Shown: one piece after another, positions 11,136-22,581 of the stretch
Layout: each line of letters opens with the position of its first letter
How positions within the stretch are numbered: the stretch's first letter is position 1
Assembly: GCA_934045075.1 (NCBI GenBank)
Contig: OW203722.1
Location: forward strand, 14,260,796 to 14,324,795
Direction: 5' to 3'
DNA from: Yponomeuta sedellus
Lineage: Eukaryota; Arthropoda; Insecta; Lepidoptera; Yponomeutidae
Length of the DNA stretch: 64,000 bases
The notes under the pieces: generated by a model
What the model was told of the DNA's origin: nothing
The model's input: the letters and a program-made list of their open reading frames with translations, nothing else
Database searches by the model: none
Program-made: the position numbers and the translations under genes

Positions 11136-13075
11136 CACAGAGCATATAAACACTACGTTTTAAGAGACGGGACCTCCCTTTAAGCTTTTGTAATGAGTTT
11201 AGCCCCGTTAGCAATACCAACCAATAGAGCAAAAATGCAATGTCAAAAGTGCTATCAACATAACAACTTGTCTGTGCATTAGGGACGTCCACTTACATTG
11301 GTACTACATTTATCGATATCGATAAATTTTCATCCAGGGGCTCCGCAGTTAGCCAAATGAAATTAATAAAAATCAATGTTTTCAATAAAACGACAAATGA
11401 AATTAGTATTTTATTATTATCAAATCACAATAATTGTGGTCAAGGTCTATTGAATTTATTTCAGCAGCTATTTGGTTTTTCCTTAGAGGTGTCCAATCTG
11501 AGCGAACTTCATCAATCGGTGGTTTGGATTCAGGTGCTGAAATCGTCAAAAAAAGTTAAGTTGAGTCGTTATTGATTATTAATTTGTTGGTAAACTATGC
11601 TACTTACCGGGATAGTTCTGATAAATATGCTGAGATTCCAGGCCACAATAATTGTGGTCAAACCCTACTGGACCAATAGCAACAGCTGATATTTTGGCTG
11701 CTGTACAAGGTGCTGAAAATGATAACACTTTGTAATTTATCAAAGTAAACAAACTCTAGTTACAAAAAAACTTCAGCGATACATGAAAAGTCTAAGTACC
11801 AGAGTTGTTTTGTGAAGCTCGACAACTAATAGGTTTTTGTATAGCTGAATCTGAAAATAAACAATTGCAAGAATAGTCCGAAAAAAAAAAGTTTGTTCCT
11901 GTTTACCACATAACTGTATAATTGACTATGTAACTATCAAATAGATTTTTATAAAAAAATATTTTAAGTTAAAAATTAGTAAAAAGAATATTTTAGTAAT
12001 TCCAATCACTAACCAGTTTCAAGTGATGCGACGTGGCTACGTGGTAAGGAAACTCAGCTAGTAAGTAATCAGGAAGAGGAGGCGCATTTATAAGTAGAGA
12101 AGATACAGCCCTGTAAAAAAATGTTTGTCAAAGTATGTCATTTATGTATTAAGACGTAATAATAATATTGCGATCTAAATGACGGAGCAAAATACATTTA
12201 AATGTTCGACGTAAAGCAAGGCGTATTTTGTGTTTTATTACATAATTATTCATGAAATGTAGTAAGTGTTACATTATAAACACAACTCACCATTTCTTTA
12301 ATCGGCTTCCTTTTAAAATCGTTGTAAGAATCTTTCGGCCGGAAATGATCTCTACAAACATATTTATGTTGGTGGAGTTTTTCGATGGGGATATACGATA
12401 TAAGATCTTCCACAATTTTCACCCATTGTCTGCATCTAAAAAAAAAAGAACAACATTCAATGCAGCCACTAATAGTGCATCGTTGAAAAATTGTTATGGC
12501 TTACAGCAATTCACCCATCGTACACTGAGTAGTAATTCTGACCAAGGTACTTATCAGATATTTTTTTATCGATATTGAATATGTGTATGGCACATCACTA
12601 TGACATTGAAACATAGTATTTTTCTCATAGTATATTAATTACGTTATTTAACATAATTTATGATCTTGCTCTTGTGCAAGATGACAAAAACTGTAGCCAG
12701 AAATACTTACCGGTCTTCATCCCTAGGAAATTTATCCATAAAATTTCTTTTGGTACCCTTTGACCGGCTGCATCTTATTTTACAAATGGCACAAGTTCGA
12801 CACCATCCGATCAATGCCATTATTAAAAGAAAATCACTAAACACTGTAACACAAGGTATACACAGCTAGATATTGAACAAACTTAAAACACAAATAATTT
12901 AACTAGAAAACGTTCTAATATGTGCCGCGTTCCGCCATATTTGTTATGTTTTCAGTTTGACATAGACAATAAAGAAAGAGTAAGTAGTATTAAAGAGTGA
13001 GACAAATATATGTCCGCCATTAAAACGGGGCTAAATGCGAACAAATAATTCAAAGCTCCTACTTGCGCTAGGCTG
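11136..13075 (-). mobile_element. Nested P-like element with a THAP-only gene
   Basis: A 1,940-bp element flanked by the perfect 8-bp duplication CTTGTTAC (11128-11135 and 13076-13083), a size that P elements and hATs leave. Comparing copy 3 at 18095 shows the empty site. The left end CACAGAGCATATAAA matches the end of the P-like element at 1797. TTTAGCCCCGTT near 11199-11210 and AACGGGGCTAAA near 13024-13035 form a subterminal inverted repeat. The two outermost ends resemble each other only weakly, which is unusual for a P-type element. Confidence 0.8.
11403..12820 (-). pseudogene. Six-exon THAP gene without transposase domain
   Basis: Exons: 12820-12711, 12435-12291, 12110-12014, 11850-11800, 11712-11608 and 11536-11403. 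All have GT/AG borders and all phases agree, giving 213 codons plus TAA. Residues 1-85 are a THAP zinc finger: CAICKIRC, FPRDEDRCRQW and the CxxH in YVCRDHF. The rest is a Ser/Pro-rich tail with a duplicated DHNYC motif in exons 5 and 6 and no RNase-H-like fold. Two in-frame TGA codons lie in exon 3, and both could come from CGA by C-to-T change. A THAP-only product would resemble the truncated repressors known from P elements; that role is inferred. Confidence 0.75.
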
Positions 13076-13512
13076 CTTGTTACTGTGATTAAATTGATTA
13101 TACTCATGATTTATTAACTTTGAAACACTATTCTCAAATTAAATTAAAGCTATGTGGCAATTCCAGTAGGTCATAGTTAAAATTCAAGGGAAAAAACCAC
13201 TATAAAGTACACAAACTTGAGTCTTACCGATGGAAGCTGATGAAGGTGGTTTTGTTTTCGCTTCTCCCGAATGGGTTTTACATCCCAACATCACACACGC
13301 CATTCCGATGTATTACGTATACTGCGAATATCCACTGAAATCAACTTCAGATTGTCTTAAAACAACCCAAAAAACACAAGGTTCTTGAAGACGACGCACT
13401 CCAACATCTGTTGTCTAACACACTGCCAAATCGAAGGTACTTGGCAGCCTACTACAATCTGAAGTGGATTTCAGTGGATATTCGTAGTATGGAGTATACG
13501 TAATACATCGGA

Positions 13513-14681
13513 ATGGCGTGTGTGATATTGGGATGTAAAACCCATCCGGGAGAAGAAAAAACAAAACCACCTTCATCAGCTTCCATCGGTAAGACTCAAT
13601 TTTGTGTACTTTGTAGTGGTTTTTTCGCTTGGATTTTAACTATGAGCTACTGGAATTGCAACATAGCTTTAATATCATTTGAGAATAGTGTTTCAAAGTT
13701 AATAAATCATGATTATAATGAAAATAATCATAGTAACAAGTTTGTTGTTTATTTTAGGGCGATAGGGATGGGAATTTCCCACTACCTCAGTGAAAAAGTT
13801 ATCGATACTTAGTAAAGATTTTTTTTTTATTTCTTGTGTTTATTTCCCTAAATCTTAATTAACTTTTGAAAGCTTGTTTAGTAACGTTCTATGAAGTTTC
13901 CGATTCGATTGTTTATGATTATCGATTAATATATTTCTGTTTGAAGCTATTGATTGCATTGATATTTTTTTATTGATTATGTAATTATTATTGATATTAT
14001 TTTATAGTTTCAGCATGATAAATTAAAAACTACCAAAAGGGGTTTTGATATTATTTTTACTTATAATAATTCCACCTACTTTCAAAAAATTTAGAACTTG
14101 TAATAAGGTTCTATATCTTCCGTTCTTCACAAGGCACGCTAAGCCGTTGGTGCCGGCTGTCATGTAATGGGAGTCGTTAAGCCATGTCGGAGGCCTCATG
14201 GGCGGCTTGATAACTTCTGACAGTAAGGCCAACCATTGTCTTACAATTCTCCACCAATCCAGACTTGGCCCCCGTGGTTGAGTATGGCCCAACCTTCCTG
14301 CAATACAAGAAGAGACCCGTGCCCCAACAGTGGGGACATAGAAAGGGTTGATATCGATATCTTATAGACAATGAACTTGAATAGTTTTCGCTACATAATC
14401 TACGTGTAGTAATATAATAATAATGTAGCAACAAATTGCATCACTAATGTGATAAAAAGGTGTCCAGCAGTACTGGATTTTAATCTGCAGTGTGCCGTCA
14501 AATTAAACAAGAACTTCAAGGGTGTATTTATGGCTGATTATAGTGGTTTTTAATTAATAATTTCTTATTTCAGGTTACCCGAAGAAAGCACAATGCAACA
14601 AATGTGAACTTCATGGTCGAACAAAATCACGTACGTTTGCAGCAGACATTTTGAAGAAGACTGTTTCATATACGAGATTAG
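13513..14681 (+). pseudogene. THAP-domain exons of copy 2
   Basis: Exon 1 starts at 13513 with MACVILGCKTHPGE and ends SSASI before GTAAG. Exon 2 (14574-14681) follows TTTCAG and reads LPEESTMQQM, TGA, then SNKITYVCSRHFEEDCF, the best preserved C-terminal THAP half of the three copies (CxxH intact). The stop falls where copy 3 has 17 extra bases, so it came with a deletion. The intron carries a 237-bp insertion. Confidence 0.65.
14120..14356 (-). repeat. Dispersed lepidopteran-type repeat
   Basis: An insertion flanked by the 7-bp duplication ATATCTT (14113-14119 and 14357-14363); copies 1 and 3 show the empty site. On the minus strand it reads CCCACTGTTGGGGCACGGGT, then TTGGGCCATACTCAACCACG, phrases that I recognise from moth repeats. 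A short related piece is at 3535-3600. Its minus frame stays open for about 89 codons but shows no known domain. Confidence 0.65.
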
Positions 14682-15324
14682 GTTAGGACATTATTTTTTA
14701 ATACAGACTGTCATTTAAAGGGCAATAATTTCATATAAATTAATATGTATAAGTTCATTACCGATTTATAAGTACGTTTTTAAATAGCCAGAATTTTAAT
14801 GTTTATATTTCCATTCCCCCTCGTACTTATACTGAACAAGACTATCGCTGGGTTAGAAGGACAAACACTAAATGTTTTTAAAATTTTTCCTATTATTTTA
14901 TTTCACGTGTTCTTCTTGCTTTCTGTAATTCCCTGTGTATTTAAAGGCACTGCTCTGGTTTCTGATACACAGGTTACCCTTCTTCAGGAACCAGGAATTT
15001 TAAACAACGTGAGTGTGACGCTGGTTTTGCAAGAAATTATTTAATTCATTTAATTTCCATTAACATTGGATGATACAGGTTTTTTATATATTTTCATAAC
15101 TTTTGTCAGACATAAATGTCAGACAAACTTAGGGATAAAAAAAACGACCCCAAGTTATTGTTATACTTCTTTTTCTTTGAGCTGCGCTCTAAAACTTTGA
15201 ATGCATAAAGCTCGCAATGTAGGTATAGTTAGATCGATAAAAGTTTCTTTATTGGATGCAAATTGAACTTGTAGAAATATAGTTTTCTGTATTTTTTTAT
15301 GTCACGCTGTACATACATACAAAG

Positions 15325-16136
15325 GACATTGTCCACTTTGTATGGGCGATTTGGCCAAACGTGAACAGTCAATTGAATTAAAACTAAGTAGTAGGTTTTG
15401 TAGTATGAGTTAGTAAGGACCCTATTACAGTAATTAATTTGCATCAATATACCTGCATTGTGAGTTTTTTGCTGCAAGGTGTCCTATGATTTGCTTGCTT
15501 TATTTGCCTACCACGAAGTAAGTCCGGTACAAAATCCGTAGTTGAGCCGGGGTCATCAATAAACGAACAATCGGGATCCATTTTTAACAAGCCAAAGTAG
15601 TAATAAAACAAACAATATTCACGAGAAGCAAAGAAACAAGCAAAAACATTGAATGAATGAATCGTTTTGTTTTTTTAGCCGGTGACAATGACAATTTAAA
15701 CAACTTTTTTTTGTCTAGTGTTGCCATAAATAAATAGTTTACCCTAAAATCGAGATTATTTCTTTTAATCATTTTATCACACCAATAATTGAATACGACA
15801 TATCTAGCAAGTATTCTAATGCCGTTGCATTAGTGTCATAGTGTGCATTATTTTTTACCCAAATAATACTAAAACGCGATGCATTAGAAACTTCAAATTG
15901 TTTTCTGTGCAATTTGTATTTCTTAAATTGCAACACTGAAATAAAAATCAAGGCTGGTTGACAAAATAAAGACTGGATTTGAGATAAAATTCTTATTAGT
16001 CTGTAACTGTTTAAAATGTCGATTGATACAACGAGATAAGCAAAAATATTCGTTTTGAAATTAATTATAATCAGGGGTTATTTCGATTTTTCTCTCATAT
16101 TCTGTCCACGTTTGGCCCAAAATGGACAATGTCCTT
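15325..16136. mobile_element. Small DNA element in copy 2, about 810 bp
   Basis: The ends GGACATTGTCCA and TGGACAATGTCC are inverse complements. The similarity runs on inwards as GGCCAAACGTG on both sides with gaps. The flanks are AAA and TTT, and no clear target duplication is seen. On the minus strand an ATG at 15581 opens a 40-residue frame starting MDPDCSFIDDPGS that runs into a GTATAT, possibly a first exon. I do not recognise it. Confidence 0.6.
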
Positions 16137-16179
16137 TACATTACATACCAGATTTATAATATAACAATCTCACTGTGCA

Positions 16180-16341
16180 CCGTGTATTAGCAAAGGGAAA
16201 GATAAGAGTACCCGTAACCGTCGTGCAACGACTTATGAACGTTGATGAAGCGAAGGTGATCTGTCAGGATCATGGCAAGTGGCAGTCCCTGGTCTTTGCC
16301 TACCCCCAGAGGGGTACAGGCGTGAGGTTATGTATGTATGT
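16180..16341 (+). repeat. Short retroposon (LINE 3' tail or SINE)
   Basis: Flanked by the perfect 14-bp duplication AATCTCACTGTGCA (16166-16179 and 16342-16355), which shows retroposition. It contains CAGTCCCTGGTCTTTGCC and ends in TATG units. Related pieces are at about 41300-41390, 61897-61970 and, inverted, 62590-62650. Confidence 0.8.
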
Positions 16342-16656
16342 AATCTCACTGTGCATGTTATTGAAATCTTCGTAAATTGGTTCACCGATTTTGATGACAT
16401 TTATGTATTTGCATCATATAAGTGAGAACAAGAGTTTGGAGAGCTGAGAATATATCGTAGATTAAATAAATATGGCACATCAAGGTTTGCGGCGCCAGCT
16501 AATACTATATAATATTAATATAGACTGCTATATTTACAGGATGTTTAGTTAAGGAATAAATGGTATCGACTTTTTCATATTGTTTGTCCCATCCTTATGG
16601 ATTTCTACTTTTGTCTATGACCCCCAATATAACTACGACTTTCTTTATGCAACCTA

Positions 16657-17477
16657 TAGTACTATTTTTAGATCGAGTCGGTCGTTTGACAATAACAAAA
16701 GTCATTTTCTGAAATAATGTTGCCTGATTAATTTCACTAGTGTTTGCAACAAGTGATTGGTTACGTAAAATCATTCATTAGTTTCGTTCAAGACAAAATA
16801 AAAATATTAAAACTTTCTACGTTTTAGCAAATTACGATTAGGACGAGTTCCATTTTCGAATTGCACCTTCCCGGAACAATGCCATTTACAAAGGACATGC
16901 TGATTCACGCCCTCCATGGTCCGAGCTTCTTAGTATTATTCCACTGTCTTCAACCGGAACAATAGCGGCCATCATGTTTTTGAGGAAAGTATTTCAAATG
17001 TGCAATCTAGACCTCCTCATTGACGGCGTTATTGATGAATTTGTCATAAATTCAAATGAATCAAGTACCAGTGAATCAAGTGCCAGTGACATTTCCGATC
17101 ATTAAATTAATTAAATTCAAGCCAGGTTATTTTCTTGGTACCTATCATTTGCCCCTTATATTTATACATCGCTAACATGATTTTCTACAATCTTTTGCAT
17201 ACGTTTTTTTTTTAATTGTTAATAATTTTGTTTATTCAAAAATATACGAATCACTTGTATTTGTTATCATTTTTGCTTGAGAAGTAATATAACTAATAAT
17301 AGGTCAATAATCGTTCATTCGTAAACTAAAATAATTTTAAGAACAAAAATAAACAAGTCATTCGTTCACCGAGTGAATGAACTGAAAAAATGATTAGTAC
17401 ATCACTCTCAGTTTTTTTTTTGTTGTCTGACAACACAGTAAACGTCAATCGACCGACTCTATCTAAAAATAGAACTG
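16657..17477. mobile_element. Mariner-like element of 821 bp in copy 2
   Basis: TA duplication at 16655-16656 and 17478-17479; copy 3 has the empty site CCTAGTACGATTG. Inverted ends of about 35 bp share CTATTTTTAGAT, GAGTCGGTCG and TTGAC. A plus frame without ATG (about 16840-17104) reads APSRNNAIYKGHADSRPPW and ends with a serine-rich tail SSTSESSASDISDH. It could be the last exon of a transposase, but I do not recognise it. Confidence 0.7.
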
Positions 17478-17500
17478 TAGTACGATTGCTCAGAATAAGG

Positions 17501-17704
17501 ACTAAATAATAGAAGGAGCGTTAAAAAACGAACACCTGACACATGTCTGTCTCGTTAGTTTGAAACGTCGCCAACCACATGTTAGACAGAAAAAAATATA
17601 GTAGTGTGATGTTTTATTATTCAAAACGTACCACCCTCAATTGTCAAGTTGGTTACCTTTGGTTACCATTATGCTACCGAATTAGAGATGTTTAGAAAAT
17701 CACA
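17501..17704. other. Spacer between copies 2 and 3
   Basis: No gene and no clear repeat. It is the only sequence separating the two same-strand THAP element copies. Confidence 0.4.
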
Positions 17705-18593
17705 GCTTGTAGTAGGCTGCCAAGTACCTTCGATTTGGCAGTGTGTTAGACAACAGATGTTGGAGTGCGTCGTCTCCAAAAACCTTGTGTTTTTTGGGTT
17801 GTTTTAAGACAATCTGAAGTGGATTTCAGTGGATATTCGTAGTATGGAGTATACGTAATACATCGGAATGGCGTGTGTGATATTGGGATGTAAAACCCAT
17901 TCGGAAGAAGACAAAACAAAACCACCTTCATCAGCTTCCATCGGTAAGACTCAATTTTGTGTACTTTATAGTGGTTTTTTCCCTTGAACTTTAACTATGA
18001 CCTACTGGAATTGCAACATAGCTTTAATATCATTTGAGAATAGTGTTTCAAAGTTAATAAATCATGAGTATAATCAATTTAATTACAGTAACAAGTTTGT
18101 TGTTTATTTTAGGGCGATAGGGATGGGCATTTCCACTACCTCAGTGAAAAAGTTATCGATACTTAGTAAAGAAGTTTTTTTTTATTTCTGTTGTTTATTC
18201 CATTACATATGTTAATTAACTTTTGAAAGCTCGATTCAGTAACGTTCTATGAAGTTACCAATTCGATTGTTGATGATTATTGATTAATATTTTTCCTGTT
18301 TGAATCTATTCATTGCATTGATATATTTATAGATTCAGCATGATAAATTAAAAAATTACCAAAAGGGGTTTTGATATTTTATTTACAATAATTCCACCTA
18401 CTTTCATAAAATTTAGAACTTGTAATAAAATAGGTTCATATATCTAATAGAAAATTTTTTTTTTTTTTTTATCTCCGGTTTCATTTGCAATCTGCCTTTT
18501 AAAGGCATTCAGCAATTTGTGTATGTGTTGTCTGTGGCGTGTGCAGTGTAAGCCCAGTGGCCTAGCTGCTTCATCAAATTCAACTCTTATGTT

Positions 18594-21318
18594 TTATTGA
18601 CTATTTAGCAAGTCCTGAGGAATTTTCCGTTTCAGCCGCCGCTTAGTAGTTTTTGGATCCAAAAGATTGATTGCCAGTTTATTCGGATGGTTGCAGATTC
18701 TATCTCTATAAGCCTCTAGTCTTTGTGTGATTTCTTCCTTGATAGTTGGGATCTGTAAGTCCTTATGTAGTGACTCATTGGTGACAAACCATGGTGCATT
18801 TGTGATAATGCGGAGCATTTTTGATTGGAATCTTTGAAGGATTTCAATGTTTGAGTTTGCCGCCGTACCCCACAGCTGTATGCCGTAGGTCCATATTGGT
18901 TTTATGATTGCCTTGTACAGAAGTACTTTGTTGTCGAGGCTCATCTGTGAGTTATGTCCAAGCATCCAGTACATGTTGTGCAATGTAAGGCCCAGTTGCT
19001 TCCTTTTTGTTGATATGTGTTTGCGCCAGGTCAGTCGTCTATCCAGATGTATTCCTAGATATCTCACGTGGTCTTCTTGTGGTATCTCTATGTTATTTAA
19101 TTTAACTGACGGACACGTGTTTCTACGTGTGGTGAATGTGACATTTACAGATTTGGTTTCGTTAGCTTTAATTCTCCACTTTTTAAACCATAAAGATATA
19201 TTATCGAGGCAATGTTGGAGTAGGTTAGATGCCATTTGTGGGTTGACGTGTGTTGCCAGGATAGCAGTGTCATCAGCGAAAGTCCCGAACGTAGCTTGAT
19301 CGTTAGTTGGAAGATCTGCTGTAAAGAGTAGGTATAATGTTGGTCCAAGCACACTTCCTGGGGCACCCCCGCTCTGATCACGCGCAGACTTGAGAGCTCT
19401 TCACCAACTTTAACCATGAATTTTCTCTCCGTCAAGTAAGATTTGATGATAAGATACAGCTTTGTGGGGAAGTTTAACTTTATTTTACTTAGCAAGCCCT
19501 CATGCCAGACTCTGTCAAAAGCTTGTGAGATGTCCAAGAATGTAGCCGCACAATATTCTTTTTCTTCAAACGCCTGGTGTATTCTGTTGACTAGCCTGTG
19601 AACCTGTTCTATTGTTCCGTGATTGAATCTGAATCCGAATTGATGGTCAGGTAATAATTTATGTTTATTTATCACTGGGTAGAGACGAGAGAGTAGACAT
19701 TTTTCAAATAATTTGGAGGGAACAGAAAGAAGGCTTATTGGCCTGTACGATTTTGGATCCTCCGCTGGCTTTCCAGTTTTGTGTATCATGACGACCACGG
19801 AAACCTTCCACTGGGTGGGAATGAAATTAAGTCTCAACATGGCATTGTACAACAGAGTGAGGTACGTTATGCCATTCTCGGGTAACTCACGGATGACTCT
19901 ACTTGTGATGAGGTCGTACCCCGGTGCTTTGTTGCAGGGTATTTTTCTTCTCATAGATAAAAGTTCCTTCCTGGTGATCTTTTTCACATCTGGTAATTCA
20001 GTACTTGTAACTTCTGCTTCTACGTGTTTTTCGACCTGTGTCAAGTGTTCCATGGGACCTTCATAAGGATGAGGGCTAAAAACATTATAAAGGTGATCAG
20101 CAAAGACATCTGCTTTCTCAGAATCACTACGCGCCCAATTGCTATTTCTGTTTCTAAGTGGTGGAGTAACTTTCGCTGGCTGTTTCAGTTTCCTTGTCGC
20201 TTTCCAAAGTGAGTAGTTTGTGGCCATTGTTGCATCCAAGTTAATGAGATAATTTTGGATGGAGTCATTTCTATCACGATCTAGCAAGACTTTCAGATTT
20301 TTATTCTGTCTGTTCAAACATGTTTTCAGTTTAGGACACCTAAATTTTTGCCATAGTCTCCGTAACCTTCTTTTCTCTGAAACTTCATTAATAATTGTTT
20401 GGTGGTAGATAATTTCTTGCTTATCCAACTTAGATATAGGGGTGCTAGCCCAAGCCGCATTTTGCACTGTTCTGTTAAATGATTCAACGGCGGTTTCTAT
20501 GTCCGTCTCAGTCTTCAAGGGTATGTTGGTATTTAGAGACGAGGCCAGAATGTCTCTAAAATCCTCCCAGTTGGTGTTTGAGTTGTGAAGCTTGCATGGG
20601 TGCGACACGGTAACTATGTTTTTATTTAGATTCATGAATACAGGAGAGTGATCACTGGATAAGTCAGCACAGGATTCCACCTCCATATATTTGTTAGATA
20701 TTCCATTGAAGATAAAAAAGTCTAGTAGATCAGGTATTTTCTTCCTATCCCCCGGCCAGAAAGTAGGTTCACTCGAAGAAGCTGTCTGGAGCTTTTGGGC
20801 GTCTATTGCCTTTTTAAGTTCCCTCCCTCGAGGTGTGATTAATCGAGAACCCCATTGGGTGTGCTTTGCATTGTAATCTCCCCCAGCAATGAAACGATGT
20901 CCAAGCGTGTTGAAGAAGTCAGAAAACTGTTCTTTGGTGATTTTATGCCTAGGTGGACAATAAATTGCAGATAAAATTATATCGCTGTGCCAATCCTGCA
21001 CGACTATTGAAGTGGCCTGAAGCTCAGCCGTTTTCCAACTCACTGATTGATGATGTCTGATTTTATTTTTAATTATGATAGCTGTTCCCCCATGTGCTTT
21101 ACCGTCTGGGTGCATTGTGTGATATACAGAATAATTGGGAATCGTAAGGAGGTTTTTTTCTGTAACATGTGTTTCGGAGACCAGCATTATATCAATGTTA
21201 TAATTACGCAGAAAGAATATGACTTCTTCCCTGTGGTGTGGCAGCCCATTGGCGTTCCATAAACATAGTTTTAAGATATTGAATTTGACATTAGTTTGGT
21301 CATTAATTCAGCGAGCAT
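18594..21318 (-). pseudogene. LINE ORF2: endonuclease and reverse transcriptase, one frameshift
   Basis: The frame opens at 21318 just inside the end of ORF1 and reads LCLWNANGLPHHREEV, the start of an apurinic-type endonuclease. SETHVTE, GGDYNAKHTQWGS and SSDHSPVF are its metal and catalytic motifs. Reverse transcriptase follows: KAPGYDLI, YRPISLLS, FGFRFNHGT and AFDRVWHEGLL. At about 19354-19358 one G is missing in the AGVPQGS motif, which shifts the frame. The rest continues in the next frame with the FADD active site and a Jockey-like C-terminus ending at 18594. Both catalytic modules are otherwise intact. Confidence 0.88.
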
Positions 21319-22581
21319 AGATGTTATCGCTGACATTTGGTTCATTAGTGCTCGAAGGAGGTCTTTGACGTCATCGTTCTGTAGGTCCGTTGGACTTAGA
21401 ATGTTTTTGTTAGGTTGTTGGCGACCTTTGCTTGTAATATCGGCGTATGTTTTAGCGTAGGTGTTGGCAGTGGGTGCTGTAGGTATATCTTGGGATTGAC
21501 TGATATGAGGTTTTATTTGTACTTTCCTGAGAGCAGGAAATTTTGTTGTTTGTAGCTCTTTATATACAATTCAGCCCTTGTAGTTGGCAGGGTGGTTACC
21601 ATCACATAGGATGCATTTTACATCGTCTGAACGTTCCTTCCTAGGGCAGTTGGATGTAGGGTGATCGGCAGCGCACTTTACGCACCTAGGCTGGCGGAAG
21701 CAGAATTTTCGAGTGTGTCCGTATCTTTGACAATTAGCACATTGGGCAATCTCTCTCCTCTGCCTTGGTGCCTCAAAATTAACACGGAAGTGGAGCAATC
21801 CTTTAATGTTATATATGTCTTTGTTGTTCGAATTCGGTTTCAAATCAACAAAGAAAAAAGGGAGTGGAGTTTTAGTCTTGGTTTTTTTAATATTCCAAAT
21901 ATTGGTGACATAATGTCCATGTTCTTCTATAGCAATTTTTAGTTCCTCAGTATCTGTGGAGGGGTGGACGTTCTTAAGGACGACGCGAAAACTACGTTCT
22001 TGTTTGAGCTTGTACGTGTGAAACTCTGTGTTCCTAGCTTTTAATTCTTTGACTATTTCCGTATATACTTCTGAGCTAAATGGTTGTATCCTTACTTGGT
22101 CATCTTTGAGCACTTTCATCTCGTATTGGTTGTCTGCTACTTGAATTAGCAACTTTCTAAGAGGTTCAATATTACTCACTTTATCGACGTAAATTGGAGG
22201 AGGTTTACTTTCTTTTGGTGTGTTTGGATTGGTTCTAATAGCATCCTCATTTTGTAGTTCAGAGAAGCGATTTGAAGTTGAGACAGGGGCACTAAGCCAG
22301 TAGTCGTTGGTCTTATTTTGCTTTGGAATACCACCAAGTTTATCTGGGCTTTCACGTTGCCTCTTGCGGCTGGAAACTTCCGTCCAGTTTTGATCGCTAT
22401 CATCAGGGACTGCTACGACATTTTCTACTGGTGCTTGGAGGGATACCTCAGCTGATGGTGATTTTTGGTTTGAGTCACTACATGAGTTAGATCGGGTACG
22501 GTTCATAAAGAGACCTTTGTGAAATATTTGTTGAGTGAGTACTTTTTGGTTATTTTCACTCATTTTATAGGAATTCGGCAC
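21271..22581 (-). pseudogene. LINE ORF1: nucleic-acid-binding protein, one nonsense codon
   Basis: Starts at the ATG at 22581 and would end at TAA 21271-21273 (436 codons). The N-terminal 130 residues are polar and low in complexity. The middle matches the PRE_C2HC type of region found before the knuckles in Jockey ORF1. Three CCHC-like knuckles follow: CANCQRYGHTRKFC, CVKCAADHPTSNC and CILCDGNHPANYKG. The codon after NYKG is TGA (21571-21573), where a cysteine or other residue is expected; the frame then stays open to 21271. The ORF1 end and ORF2 start overlap by about 45 bases in different frames. Confidence 0.85.

Larger units (their letters stand above)
10413..13303 (-). pseudogene. THAP-domain exons of copy 1
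   Basis: Exon 1 (13303-13228) encodes MACVMLGCKTHSGE and ends SSASI before GTAAG. Exon 2 (10543-10413) follows a CAG acceptor and encodes LPEDSTMQQM, then SRSNWY, a frameshift, and YVFSRHFEEDDF, where the first zinc cysteine of the CxxH pair is replaced by F. Exon 1 ends in phase 1 but the THAP-like frame of exon 2 needs phase 2, so either a tiny exon is missing or these copies are decayed. The intron holds another transposon. Confidence 0.65.
9285..13458 (-). mobile_element. THAP-encoding repeat element, copy 1
   Basis: Read on the minus strand, this copy begins at 13458 with GTAGTAGGCTGCCAAGTACC, as copy 3 does at 17705. It then carries a THAP exon 1, an intron, THAP exon 2 (10543-10413), a short exon-like block with GTTTCCTGATACACAGG-type sequence (about 10140-10080) and a long 3' tail shared with the other copies. 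It ends near 9285 (CTCAGAATAAG). A 1,940-bp element sits in its intron (11136-13075). It is head to head with copy 2, with no spacer. Confidence 0.75.
13459..17500 (+). mobile_element. THAP-encoding repeat element, copy 2
   Basis: It starts inside the element's 5' region (AATCTGAAGTGGATTTCAG) directly against the 5' end of copy 1, so its first 110 or so bases are missing. Order: THAP exon 1 (13513), exon 2 (14574), a third exon-like block (about 14947-15009) and the common 3' tail. Four insertions interrupt it: 14120-14356, about 15325-16136, 16180-16341 and 16657-17477. The 3' end after 17478 runs as the reverse complement of the tail seen in copy 3 (CTCAGAATAAGGACTAAAT), so the end has been rearranged. 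Confidence 0.7.

Noticed and set aside
14023..14434. Minus-strand ORFs at 14023-14434 as a gene
   Set aside because: They lie in a repeat inserted with a 7-bp duplication and run into element sequence on both sides.
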